57,077 nucleotides of DNA from assembly GCA_002083555.1 (NCBI GenBank), contig MSXN01000008.1:1-57077 (forward strand). Reading direction: 5' to 3'. Each line of letters starts with the position of its first letter. Position 1 is the stretch's first letter. This DNA comes from Nitrospira sp. ST-bin5. Lineage in GTDB: Bacteria > Nitrospirota > Nitrospiria > Nitrospirales > Nitrospiraceae. Positions 14,842 to 23,286 of the stretch are shown piece by piece. Both the position numbers and the translations under genes were made by a program. The notes beneath the pieces are model-generated. The model made no database searches. It was not told where the DNA came from and saw only the letters and a program-made list of their open reading frames with translations.

Positions 14842-16332
14842 TTGAGCCCTCTCTTCTCAGGTGTTGCCCACAGTCCTCTGGCGCCGTGGCGCGCTGTCCG
14901 TTCATCCCTTCGATTCGGTGCACTCGCCGGCCTGCTGCTGTTGACCGCCTGCGGTCCCTCCGTTAACCGGTATCTGTTGATTGAGCAGAGTCTGGCTGCA
15001 GGCGATGCCAAACAGGCCGACGCGATCGTTCAACAAGCTGAAAAAACTTACGGAGAGAAGAGCCGCCTGTTGTACGGCATGGACCGCGGGATGACCTTGC
15101 AATTGGCCGGCGACTACCAGCAGAGCAGCGCCGTACTCGAACAGGCCGAAGAGGAAGTGGAGCGGCTCTATACCAGAACGGTCCGTTCCGAAGCCGCTGC
15201 CTTTCTCACCAATGACAATGCCTTACCCTATGAGGGCGATCCCTACGAACATGTGATGATCAATGTCGTCAAGGCGTTGAACTACGCCGCGCAGGGGCAG
15301 CTTCAGGAAGCCTTGGTGGAAGCGCGACGGATCGATCACCGGCTCAACGTGCTTTCGGATAAGGTCAAGGACAAGGCGAGTTATCGGGAGGACGGGTTTG
15401 CCCGGTATCTGACGGGCATTCTCTATGAGGCGACGGATGATGTGAATAACGCGTTCATCGCTTACCGGAAGGCCTATGATGCGTACGAAGCCAACCGAGG
15501 CTGGGCGCGGACGCCGGTCCCGACTCAACTCCGTGCCGATCTCTTGCGAACCGCTGACGCGCTCCATTTGACGAATGAGTTTGAGGAGTACCGGCGGCTC
15601 TTCCCTGACACGGTATGGCAGGCCAGCGCGGCACAGCGAGGCCTCGCCCAAGTGGTGTTGATCAGCTATAATGGCCGCGCTCCCCATAAGGAGGACCGCT
15701 TTCTTGACTTGCCGATCAGCTTGGATGCCTTGCAGCTCGTGTTGTTGAATCGTGGGTTCACTCAGTCGCCCAGGCATCAGAACCGGGGTGTTGATAGCGT
15801 CCTGTATGGGCTCAATGGTCACGTCGTGCGGGTAGCGTTGCCCCGATTGGTGACACAGAAAACCCAGGTGCCTTCTGAGCAGCTGACGCTGGTCGGCGAG
15901 ACCGGTCGGCAGGTGAGGGTCTCCTCAGAATTGGGGCAGAACATCTCCGCGCTCGCAGATAAGAGTCTTTCCGATCGTTTGCCCGGCATCACTGTCAAAG
16001 CATTGGCTCGCGCAGCCGTCAAGTTCGCCATGGCAGAGGGAGCGACACGCGGGGCCCAGCAAGCGGCCGGGAAAGATGCCGCCCCTTGGGTGGGACTCAT
16101 CGTCGGGCTTCTGACGAAGGGACTGGCGGTGGCCTCGGAAGAGGCTGATAAGCGCAGTTGGCAGACGCTCCCGGATGAAATTCACATCGCCCGCGCGTGG
16201 GTCGAGCCCGGGCAGTATGCGGCGTCAGTGCAGCTGTTTGGGCGAGGAAACGGTCCAACGACGGAGAACCGGCGCACGCTCACTCTGGGCCCAGGACAAA
16301 CCGCGGTCATGATTCAACGGGTGATTCAATGA
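14842..16332 (+). CDS. COG3014-like TPR lipoprotein
   Basis: This 496-residue lipoprotein starts with TTG at 14842, just 14 bases after the LpoB-like stop. A long basic N-region leads to a lipobox (LLTACGPS, Cys about residue 37). Helical repeats follow over about 45-260 (YLLIEQSLAAGDAKQADAIV, YQQSSAVLEQAEEEVERLY, and IAYRKAYDAYEA), then a region with predicted beta content and the closing GPGQTAVMIQRV. The layout fits the COG3014 family, often found beside LpoB and LPP20 genes. I infer an outer-membrane scaffold in the periplasm. Its stop overlaps the next start by ATGA. Confidence 0.75.
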   Translation: MSPLFSGVAHSPLAPWRAVRSSLRFGALAGLLLLTACGPSVNRYLLIEQSLAAGDAKQADAIVQQAEKTYGEKSRLLYGMDRGMTLQLAGDYQQSSAVLEQAEEEVERLYTRTVRSEAAAFLTNDNALPYEGDPYEHVMINVVKALNYAAQGQLQEALVEARRIDHRLNVLSDKVKDKASYREDGFARYLTGILYEATDDVNNAFIAYRKAYDAYEANRGWARTPVPTQLRADLLRTADALHLTNEFEEYRRLFPDTVWQASAAQRGLAQVVLISYNGRAPHKEDRFLDLPISLDALQLVLLNRGFTQSPRHQNRGVDSVLYGLNGHVVRVALPRLVTQKTQVPSEQLTLVGETGRQVRVSSELGQNISALADKSLSDRLPGITVKALARAAVKFAMAEGATRGAQQAAGKDAAPWVGLIVGLLTKGLAVASEEADKRSWQTLPDEIHIARAWVEPGQYAASVQLFGRGNGPTTENRRTLTLGPGQTAVMIQRVIQ

Positions 16333-17474
16333 GGGCTCAGGCCGGTCTGAGGCGTGTTGTTGTGTTGTCACTGGTCATGCTGTTCATCGCAGGAATGGCC
16401 CTCTCGGGTTGCACGTGGTTTGGAGGGAAGTCGAAGCCGGACTGGGTGGATGGAGCCGCGGCTGAATTTTCTTCAAACCAATATCTGCTGGGGCAGGGCC
16501 AGGCCGCGAACAAGAGTGCGGCGACCGATCAGGCTTACGCCGCCGTCTCCAGAATTTTTAAGGCCGAGGTCGCGGCGCAGGCCAAGGATTGGGAGTCCTA
16601 CCTGCTGGTCGAGAATCGCGGAAGCACCAATACAGAACGCCGGTTGACGCTGGATCAGGTGACGAATGTATCAACCGATAAGGTTCTCGAGAACGTAAAG
16701 GTTCTGGATACCTGGTACGACCGGCACCAGGGGATGCATTATGTCTTGGCGGGGATGCATCGCGGCCAGGGCGAAGCGGCGATGATGGACAAGATGCGCG
16801 AGCTGGATCGGACGATTGAAACCGATCTGCTCGAAGCGCGGCGGACCACTGATAAGTTGACTAAAGTGCGAAACCTGCGGCGTGCCACAAGAAACCTTGT
16901 GATGCGTGACGCGTACAATGCGGATCTACGCGTCATTCGTTCCTCCGGCCAGGGGACCCCGGCAGCGTATCGTGTGAATGAATTGTCGAATGAATTGGAT
17001 CAATTTCTTTCGACGAACCTGGTGCTTGCGGTCGAGGTGACCGGGGATCATGCTGAGCCGATCCAAGGTTCGCTCATGGAAGGGCTCATTCGTGAGGGAT
17101 TGCATGTGACCACCCAACGGGCCGGCAGCGAATTGCTGGTGCGTGGCACCGTGCGTATCTGGCCGATCGATGTGCGCGATCCGCAATTTAAGTATGTGCG
17201 GTGGTGCAGCGACTTCGATGTGGTGGAGACCGCGACGCAGCGTGTGGTCGGCGCGGTCTCGCGCGGCGGGAAGGAAGGGCACCTGTCCGATCGCGAAGCC
17301 ACTGCGAAAGCCCTACGGGTTATTCAACAGGAATTTTCCTCAGACCTTGCCAAAGCGATCGCATCTCATGTATTTGGAGAGGCGTCATTGCCGGCCCAGG
17401 CGTCATCGCCGGCCGGGTGCCCGCGAGAATCCACACCGGCGAATCCGGCGTTATCGAGCCCGCGCCCATTTTAA
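16329..17474 (+). CDS. LPP20-family lipoprotein (second)
   Basis: The product has 381 residues. I chose ATG 16329, which overlaps the preceding stop (ATGA) and opens a normal signal peptide (VVVLSLVMLFIAGMAL) with lipobox LSGC. A longer frame upstream has no signal. An LPP20-like domain follows (WVDGAAAEFSSNQYLLGQGQ), then a middle helical part and a domain with LAVEVTGDHAEPIQGSLMEG. The C-terminal 30 residues are Pro/Ala/Ser-rich and are encoded by a repeat-like, GC-rich stretch (17385-17470) with two GGCGTCAT.GCCGGCC units, so they look like a later extension. It is the last gene of the lipoprotein cluster. Confidence 0.78.
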   Translation: MRAQAGLRRVVVLSLVMLFIAGMALSGCTWFGGKSKPDWVDGAAAEFSSNQYLLGQGQAANKSAATDQAYAAVSRIFKAEVAAQAKDWESYLLVENRGSTNTERRLTLDQVTNVSTDKVLENVKVLDTWYDRHQGMHYVLAGMHRGQGEAAMMDKMRELDRTIETDLLEARRTTDKLTKVRNLRRATRNLVMRDAYNADLRVIRSSGQGTPAAYRVNELSNELDQFLSTNLVLAVEVTGDHAEPIQGSLMEGLIREGLHVTTQRAGSELLVRGTVRIWPIDVRDPQFKYVRWCSDFDVVETATQRVVGAVSRGGKEGHLSDREATAKALRVIQQEFSSDLAKAIASHVFGEASLPAQASSPAGCPRESTPANPALSSPRPF

Positions 17475-17493
17475 CAAGGAGGACACCAGCACT

Positions 17494-17763
17494 GTGACAC
17501 AGTCTACAGAGAAATCGATGGGCCGCGCCCCACGGAGCCGCGGACGCGGGCTGACGAAGCCCGGACGGAAACTGTCGAGCCGGTTGGCCAAACGCAAGCT
17601 GGGCGATCGGCTGAAGGATGACACGGCGTCGTTCAATCAAGGCAACCTGGCCGATACGTTGCGCAAGCAGGGGTATGAGGAAGTGCCGCTGGACGAGCTG
17701 CAGGATCGACTCTCAAAACTCCAGGGGCCCCTGGCCGCCCTGATCATGAAGGGGAGGGTGTGA
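17494..17763 (+). CDS. Probable antitoxin partner of the PIN protein
   Basis: This 89-residue basic protein starts with GTG at 17494, 11 bases after AAGGAGG. The first half is Arg/Lys-rich (RAPRSRGRGLTKPGRKLSS) and likely disordered or nucleic-acid binding. The second half, NLADTLRKQGYEEVPLDELQ followed by DRLSKLQGPLAALIM, looks helical. It has no recognisable AbrB, RHH or Phd fold. It lies 4 bases ahead of a PIN-domain gene, the usual order of antitoxin then toxin. I therefore call it an antitoxin from position, not from sequence. Confidence 0.6.
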   Translation: MTQSTEKSMGRAPRSRGRGLTKPGRKLSSRLAKRKLGDRLKDDTASFNQGNLADTLRKQGYEEVPLDELQDRLSKLQGPLAALIMKGRV

Positions 17764-17767
17764 CAGG

Positions 17768-18211
17768 ATGCCATACTACTATTTCGACTCCACCGCGCTC
17801 GTGAAGCGCTACAGCATGGAACGGGGCACTCGCGTCGTCAACAAGCTGATGGTCAAGCGCGGGAAAGTTGCCATTCTGCCGACCTGGACGGTCACGGATT
17901 TTTACGCCACGCTCTCCAATCGGGCTCAGCAGGGAGAAATCACCAGGGACGATTGCTATTCGGTGTTGTATAAATTCGAGCTGGAGTCCAAAGCCGGACT
18001 GTTTGAGTTTATTGCGCCGACAATGGGGACGTATCTGGCCACCAAAGAGCTGGTCCTGGAGTATCCTTTTCTCCGGGCTGCGCAAGTGATGCATCTGGCG
18101 TTGGCGCTGGAGTTGAAGCCGTTGCGACTGACCGTCGTGAGTGCGGACGCGCAGCTATTGGCAGCGTCAAAGACGGCGGGGCTGCATATCATTAACCCTG
18201 AAGACGACTAA
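17768..18211 (+). CDS. PIN-domain ribonuclease, VapC-like toxin
   Basis: A 147-residue PIN protein. The first acidic residue is in YYYFDSTALVKRY (Asp about residue 7), an acidic residue follows in the middle helix, and VVSADAQLLAAS near 128 supplies the C-terminal Asp. These form the Mg-binding site of PIN RNases. VapC toxins cut tRNA or rRNA in the cytoplasm. A GGAGG site precedes the ATG, and the upstream small gene ends 4 bases earlier, so the pair is translated together. The partner is not a standard VapB. A housekeeping PIN role cannot be excluded. Confidence 0.8.
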   Translation: MPYYYFDSTALVKRYSMERGTRVVNKLMVKRGKVAILPTWTVTDFYATLSNRAQQGEITRDDCYSVLYKFELESKAGLFEFIAPTMGTYLATKELVLEYPFLRAAQVMHLALALELKPLRLTVVSADAQLLAASKTAGLHIINPEDD

Positions 18212-18240
18212 GGCCAGAACACGCCCAGGGCCCTGGATGG

Positions 18241-18750
18241 CTATGGACACTGGTATTCGGCAACCAGGGAGTCGATCATCTGCTGCCAGTTGTCCGCAGA
18301 TTCCTGAAGACGCCCGGCCTCCTCCAGGAGGCGGGTGTCTTGAGGAGACGTCCCCTTCCCCTCAGCCACGTGTGTGAGAGTGGTGTGACCGAGGGCCAGG
18401 CTGCCACAGACTCCCGATGAAGCCGGCAATTGACCGCCGGCTCGTCGGAAGAGCGCCATGGCCCGGTAGGTATGTTCCTGCGATCTGAAGAGCGCTTCCT
18501 GGCCCTTGCGGAAAGCCGTCTTCCATCCGGTCTCTCTCTTGCCGAGTTGCGCGGCGAGCAAGGCGGCCCGCCCCATCATCATCGCGGCTCCATCCGCATC
18601 GTCATTCCCAATCGCGTCTTCGGCTTTCGACTGGAGCCGGCCCAGCTCAGCCTCGTCTCCGACCACCTGCGCGTCGCTAAGAACAGGGGACATCGTGAGG
18701 CCGGTGAGCAATAGCGCCGTCAACACGCCGATTCGAAATGAGCTGGCCAT
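18241..18750 (-). CDS. Exported protein of unknown function
   Basis: The 169-residue product starts with a signal peptide (IGVLTALLLTGLTMSPVLS, cleavage near residue 26). The rest is helical and Ala/Glu-rich, with a pattern such as EAELGRLQSKAEDAIGNDDA that could be a TPR-like hairpin, and two cysteines (SSGVCGSL and EYQCP). I recognise no family. The gene is convergent with the PIN gene and stands alone. Confidence 0.65.
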   Translation of the reverse strand: MASSFRIGVLTALLLTGLTMSPVLSDAQVVGDEAELGRLQSKAEDAIGNDDADGAAMMMGRAALLAAQLGKRETGWKTAFRKGQEALFRSQEHTYRAMALFRRAGGQLPASSGVCGSLALGHTTLTHVAEGKGTSPQDTRLLEEAGRLQESADNWQQMIDSLVAEYQCP

Positions 18751-18910
18751 CAGGCATTCCTCGAAGACAATGTTCTATGCCGGTACTCTACTCATGAGCG
18801 GCTCTGGCTGGCAAGTTGCCACAGTCTTGACCGGATCAGTATAATCCTCTGGCTTTGAAGGGATCGTGGTGTGGCCGGGTAATCCGGCTTGTTGTAGGAA
18901 GGAGCTGATC

Positions 18911-19105
18911 GTGCAGTATTGGGTCAAAGTGGTGTTTTTGGACAATCAGGAATTGCTGATCAAGGATGCGGTCAGTCATCGCTTGTCTGAAGATCAGGAG
19001 TTTATTTACTTGGAGTCGCCGCGGGAAATGATCCTGGTCCCGATCAAACAGATCAAATATCTCTCCTGCGATGCGGCGGTGTTTGCGTCGAAGAAACCCG
19101 CTTGA
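18911..19105 (+). CDS. Small protein of unknown function, 64 residues
   Basis: The GTG start at 18911 has GGAAGGAG six bases upstream, which decides it over an ATG at 18866. The protein (VQYWVKVVFLDNQELLIKDA at the start, LVPIKQIKYLSC later) looks like a small five-stranded beta barrel and is probably cytoplasmic. It stands alone between two oppositely oriented genes. I know of no function. Confidence 0.6.
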   Translation: MQYWVKVVFLDNQELLIKDAVSHRLSEDQEFIYLESPREMILVPIKQIKYLSCDAAVFASKKPA

Positions 19106-19141
19106 CGGACGCCCCCTGATCCTGAGGGGACCACGCGTCTG

Positions 19142-19978
19142 CTAGGCTGCGAGCTGCAGCAGATTCAGAATGGCGTGATTCCATCCGATCGGCCCGATGC
19201 CCGGGGCATGAATCAGCTGCGGGACATCGATGTCGTGGTCGTACGATCCGTCCGATTTCTGCACCAGCACCGGATGATCCACCGCGAGCAGGAGTGGGAG
19301 ATCGTTCAGGCTATCCCCGATTCCTACTGTTTTAACCTCGCCCAGTGGTCCATCGAGATTCCATTGACGCTTATAGCAATGGAGCAGCTTCAAGGCAGCC
19401 TGCCCCTTATTGTTCAGTCCGGTCAGATGAAAAAAACGCCCACCCTTCGTCCATTGCAACCCGCGCGTGATGATTTGATGGCAGACCTCCGTGACAATCG
19501 TGTCGGGACCTTGCATCAAGAAGGGTTCGTCGTACTCCCGGATCTTGGCTCGGAGCGCGGCTTCCCTGGATAACCCGGTCAGCTCCATAATCTCATCGAT
19601 GGACAGATCCCCGAACCCTATCAACGGCGTGCCGACGGCTTCCTCAATCTGCTTGAGCACATCGCGCAACATGGCGTAGGGCGTTCCGAACTCGATGACG
19701 TGGTATGCAGACCGTCGTCGGGCGCGGTCTAGAGGGAAATCAAATGTACCGAGAGGTACGAAGACAGCGCCGCCGTTTTCGACGATGAACGGACCCTGGT
19801 GATTCAACTGTTGGCGAAGCGGCTCGATCTCCGCACGCGTCTTGCTGGAGACCAGGACGACGGGAATATGGTTTGCCTGGAGTCGTTCGAGGGCCGGTCG
19901 AGCCGCATCGAACGAATAGGTCTGGCTGTCGAGAAGACAGCCATCCAGGTCGGTGAAGACAAGGTAGCGAGGAAGCAT
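19142..19978 (-). CDS. HAD phosphatase, mannosyl-/glucosyl-3-phosphoglycerate phosphatase type
   Basis: A 278-residue HAD-IIB hydrolase that removes the phosphate from a sugar-3-phosphoglycerate to leave the compatible solute. Motif I is FTDLDGCLLD near residue 8, motif II is VVLVSSKTRAE, and motif IV is VGIGDSLNDLPLL near 235, as in MpgP. The start MLPRYLVF at 19978 lies 7 bases after the stop of the membrane-protein gene; a longer frame would overlap that gene. Two glycosyltransferase genes precede it on the same strand, so it is the last step of an osmolyte pathway. Whether its substrate carries mannose, glucose or a disaccharide cannot be told from sequence. Confidence 0.85.
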   Translation of the reverse strand: MLPRYLVFTDLDGCLLDSQTYSFDAARPALERLQANHIPVVLVSSKTRAEIEPLRQQLNHQGPFIVENGGAVFVPLGTFDFPLDRARRRSAYHVIEFGTPYAMLRDVLKQIEEAVGTPLIGFGDLSIDEIMELTGLSREAALRAKIREYDEPFLMQGPDTIVTEVCHQIITRGLQWTKGGRFFHLTGLNNKGQAALKLLHCYKRQWNLDGPLGEVKTVGIGDSLNDLPLLLAVDHPVLVQKSDGSYDHDIDVPQLIHAPGIGPIGWNHAILNLLQLAA

Positions 19979-19985
19979 AGAGGCC

Positions 19986-20693
19986 TCAAAGGTGGTGAAC
20001 ATCGTCATGAGTCGGTCCGTGCAGTGGAGCCGCCAACCGGCGCTCAAGAAACGACCGTGCGAGATCCTTGCCTCCCAATCCGAACGCCAGCGCAGCGGCG
20101 AAGACAATGCCGCCCCAGGTAATGCCGAACCCGACCGCCACAATGTGTTCCGCAATGCCGAGTTGCTCAAGGGCCATGGCGACGCTCAGTAACTGGATCG
20201 TCCAGCGGACACTCGCTGCGATCAGTCGAGCCGGCGGGAGGCCGGCATTAACCGCGGCGATCAGGACCCCCTGGGCGACGAAGTTGGAGATCAGGTAGCC
20301 CGCAATTCCGATCAGCGTGGCGATGACGAGATGCGGGATATAGGCGACGGTCGCATGGGCCAATCGGCTGATGGAGTCGATGTGGAGCGCCTCAAGCGAG
20401 GCGATCGACGCAAAGAGCAGAATCAGCCAGTGGATCGTTCGTCCGATGAGATGGGAAGGGGCTGATTTGATCCCGCCCCGCAGAAACGTGGAGGTCAGGC
20501 CCAGCCGATCGCTCACCCGGTCCAGTCCGATCACTCGGAGAAACCGTTCGACCGCGTGGCCTGCGAACCAGGCGGTGCCGACCCCTGCCAGCAGCAGCAG
20601 GCTCATGGCCAACACATTGGGGACGATGGCCAGTGTTTGCCGGCCGAGGACGGTCACGGGTTCCAGTAACGTCTCGATCCACTGTGATGTCAT
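19986..20693 (-). CDS. MscS-related TM-helix membrane protein
   Basis: The 235-residue inner-membrane protein has about five hydrophobic segments (LAMSLLLLAGVGTAWFAG, HWLILLFASIASLEAL, LVIATLIGIAGYLI and others). It ends in the glycine-rich AAALAFGLGGKDLARSFLERR, the pattern of the conserved TM-helix family related to small mechanosensitive channels. It lacks the MscS cytoplasmic beta domain. Encoded inside an osmolyte operon, it may release solute on hypo-osmotic shock, which is an inference from context. Confidence 0.78.
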   Translation of the reverse strand: MTSQWIETLLEPVTVLGRQTLAIVPNVLAMSLLLLAGVGTAWFAGHAVERFLRVIGLDRVSDRLGLTSTFLRGGIKSAPSHLIGRTIHWLILLFASIASLEALHIDSISRLAHATVAYIPHLVIATLIGIAGYLISNFVAQGVLIAAVNAGLPPARLIAASVRWTIQLLSVAMALEQLGIAEHIVAVGFGITWGGIVFAAALAFGLGGKDLARSFLERRLAAPLHGPTHDDVHHL

Positions 20694-20723
20694 GATGCTC
20701 TCCTTTACTCCCTATGCCGGGCG

Positions 20724-20744
20724 TGGCCCCTGCTTAGGGCCACC
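20724..20744 (-). promoter_or_regulatory. Stem-loop at the end of the GT78-like gene
   Basis: GTGGCCC and GGGCCAC form a 7-bp stem with a 7-base loop that holds the stop codon of the upstream glycosyltransferase. There is no T-run, so it more likely affects mRNA stability or relative expression inside the operon than termination. Confidence 0.35.
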
Positions 20745-22008
20745 GTGTCACGAGATATTCTTTCCGGGACTCGAAGGCCCGGCACAGAGCTTCGATATGG
20801 TGTTCCGCCTCGCGGGTGGTCAGCCCCTGTGTTTGCAGCACGAACGAGGCGGTTCGACCGAGATACAACGGCGTGAGTGCTTTCAGGAGGTGATCTTTCG
20901 GGAGCACCCCGGCGTGATAGGACAGGGCCGTGTCATAGATCACCCGGACCCAGAGGTCATCCGGCATCCGGAAGGCAGCCGTAGCAACTCCCTGTAGCGC
21001 GTTGAGCTGGGCCATACTCTCTTCCGACAACATGCGACTCCAGACGGGTTGCAGGTCTTGCAGACCCTGCTGAAACACCTCCAGCATCCGATCGACGTTC
21101 ACATGGATCGGTTCGACGCCCGTTTCGTATTGAAATCCGAAGAGGGGCACGGGTTCAGAGGCTCTCACGGGGGTCCAAGTGGCGGGATGGGTCTCCATCA
21201 GGCTGAACAGGGCGCCGGTGACTTGAGCCAGCATGTCGGAAAGATCGGCTGCGGGGTCTTTGGGGTTGTGAATTTTCGCCCCCAGGAAGCTTTGGCAGAC
21301 CCGCGCGCCACTGGTCAGCGCCTCTGTGGTCATCCAGATATCGATGCCGAATCGCGCCACGTCGGATTCCCAGACGTGTCTGTTCAGGTAATGCTTGGCC
21401 AGGTCGCCAGAAAATCCGAAGTCACCTCCGATGGGCTGGCGCACCTGATAGCCATACAGCGCACGGGTCAATGGATAGGCAATACTATTGGTAATCGTCC
21501 CGTCGTACTTGTGGCGTTGGTAGAAAGGCGCGACGTAGTCAAAGCCTTCTTGCACGATGGGCCGAAGGAGCAGTTCGATCCATTCGGGTGTGATGCTGCG
21601 AAGGTCTGAGTCCACCACCGCGCAGGCCTGAACGTTCAGGCGTTTGGCGATCTCAAAAATCGTGCGGAAGGCGCTCCCTTTGCCGGGTATTCCATGGTAG
21701 GGCGTGACGATGCGATGGAGCGGACTCTGCCGGTCACCGATAAACAGCACATCAAAATCGACTAAGGTGTCGGCGACGATCGCGGGAGTGCCGTCAGTAG
21801 ACCCTCCGTCGGCGTTCACCAGGACGGCCCGACGGTCCGGGAAGTATTTGGCGAGGCCTGCCCGTACCGCGCGGATGACATGGCCGATCGTGTCGGCGTT
21901 GTTGAAGCTCGGGACCCCGACGAGCAGGTCTGCCGCGCCGATCTGCTCGACCGTCAATTCGGTCTGGGCAGCCAGGGGAGTAATGGTCGAATTCAGCATG
22001 GGCATCAC
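20734..22008 (-). CDS. GT78-like glycosyltransferase, possible mannosylglucosylglycerate-type synthase
   Basis: A 424-residue GT-A fold enzyme. The nucleotide-sugar start VGVPSFNNADTIGHVI is at about residue 30, VNADGGSTDGT follows, the metal site is VDSDLR at about 132, and RQPIGGDFGFSG with FGIDIWMTTEAL sits near 210. This QP(I/L)GG...GID pattern is shared with mannosylglycerate synthase (GT78). It most likely transfers a sugar, perhaps mannose from GDP-mannose, to glycerate or glucosylglycerate. The gene follows the GpgS-like gene by 9 bases. Together they suggest a two-sugar compatible solute. The donor and acceptor are inferred. Confidence 0.75.
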   Translation of the reverse strand: MMPMLNSTITPLAAQTELTVEQIGAADLLVGVPSFNNADTIGHVIRAVRAGLAKYFPDRRAVLVNADGGSTDGTPAIVADTLVDFDVLFIGDRQSPLHRIVTPYHGIPGKGSAFRTIFEIAKRLNVQACAVVDSDLRSITPEWIELLLRPIVQEGFDYVAPFYQRHKYDGTITNSIAYPLTRALYGYQVRQPIGGDFGFSGDLAKHYLNRHVWESDVARFGIDIWMTTEALTSGARVCQSFLGAKIHNPKDPAADLSDMLAQVTGALFSLMETHPATWTPVRASEPVPLFGFQYETGVEPIHVNVDRMLEVFQQGLQDLQPVWSRMLSEESMAQLNALQGVATAAFRMPDDLWVRVIYDTALSYHAGVLPKDHLLKALTPLYLGRTASFVLQTQGLTTREAEHHIEALCRAFESRKEYLVTRWP

Positions 22009-22017
22009 GCGAGCTTG

Positions 22018-23286
22018 CTAGGAGACTCTGGTGAGCGGGGTGTGATGGTCTGCGTGGGTCAGGTCGCTGGCCGGTTCCCATTCATGGTCGCTCTCGACCG
22101 CATCGATCAAGAGTCCGAAGACATCGGGGACCGCCGCCACCACCCGGCTCCAATTGGAGATCATGGGGACACCGAGGGGGTCTTCGATGAAGCTCTGGGT
22201 GGCGAGCTTCATGCCTTTCAGAAATACCTCCACAGCGGTGCGCTCCTGGTGGCGATCGAATTGGAGTGAGTTGATCATCGCGTCGTTTTCGTATCGGCTG
22301 ATCGCGTCTTGCGCGGCCTGGAGGTATGTGGCTCGCAGTGTCTTCAGCAGGCTGTCGGAGAGAATGACCCCGTCACTGGCCAAATTTCTGAAGAGGGCTT
22401 TGGTAATGTCGGCCGACATCTTTAACAGGCCGGCATCAGGATTATCCGCTGAGAGTTCCTGGTGCTTATGCTCGTAGGCATCGGCGATGTCGACCTGGCA
22501 GACGCGGCGGAGCGCGCAGTTACGGTATACCTCGGCAAGGACGCCCACTTCGAGACCCCAATCTCCAGGAATACGGTTGATCCAGGCGAGATCGCTGACC
22601 ATGGCGAATTCCCCGGCGAGCGGATAGCGGAAGCTATCCAGAAAGGTCAGGAGGGGATGTGTGCCGACCAGCTGCTGGAGGCTGCGGAGGAGCGGAGTCA
22701 TGAAGAGCCGAGTCACGCGGCCATGGAGCCGGTCGGTAATCCGGCTGTAGTAGCCTTTGGCGAATTCATATCCAAGATTGGGGTTGGCGATGGGATAGCA
22801 GAGCCGGGCGAGGTATTGCCGGTCATAGCTCACAATATCGCAATCGTGCAGAGCGAGCACTTTGCTTTGGTGGCGGGCGAGTACATATCCGAAGGCGGTC
22901 CAGCAGCCGCGCCCTTTGCCGGCCAGACCGACATCGATGGCATTGTCGGTCAGGCGCTTTAAGATCTGCTGAATCCGGCTTCCGTCGTTCCAGATCACCC
23001 GGACGCGTTGCGGGAGGATCGAGAAGTACTCCTTGGCGAGGCGAAACTCCAGCGCCGATGCCCGGTCCAACGAAATGACAATCTCGTTCACATAGCGCAC
23101 CTCAGTCAGCGTCTCGACAATCTTTCTCAGCGCCGGTCGCTGGAGCTCTGAATAGAGGGACGGGAGGACCAGGGCAATCGGATTCGTCGATGCGTGCCGC
23201 TGGAGTTCCGCCTCAAGTTGTTCGAGGTTCGGTCTGCCAAGCCGATGAAGCACGGTTACCACGCCGTTTTGATGAAAGTCCGACAT
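22018..23286 (-). CDS. Glucosyl-3-phosphoglycerate synthase-like glycosyltransferase
   Basis: A 422-residue GT-A enzyme similar to GpgS/MpgS, which join an NDP-sugar to 3-phosphoglycerate. Seen in the sequence: IALVLPSLYSE near residue 38, the metal motif LHDCDIVSYDR at about 147, and FAKGYYSRITDR near 175, typical of this family. GGAGGAAGAGC precedes the ATG. It is the first gene of an operon with the GT78-like enzyme, the MscS-related protein and the HAD phosphatase. Mannose instead of glucose as donor is the main alternative. Confidence 0.8.
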   Translation of the reverse strand: MSDFHQNGVVTVLHRLGRPNLEQLEAELQRHASTNPIALVLPSLYSELQRPALRKIVETLTEVRYVNEIVISLDRASALEFRLAKEYFSILPQRVRVIWNDGSRIQQILKRLTDNAIDVGLAGKGRGCWTAFGYVLARHQSKVLALHDCDIVSYDRQYLARLCYPIANPNLGYEFAKGYYSRITDRLHGRVTRLFMTPLLRSLQQLVGTHPLLTFLDSFRYPLAGEFAMVSDLAWINRIPGDWGLEVGVLAEVYRNCALRRVCQVDIADAYEHKHQELSADNPDAGLLKMSADITKALFRNLASDGVILSDSLLKTLRATYLQAAQDAISRYENDAMINSLQFDRHQERTAVEVFLKGMKLATQSFIEDPLGVPMISNWSRVVAAVPDVFGLLIDAVESDHEWEPASDLTHADHHTPLTRVS

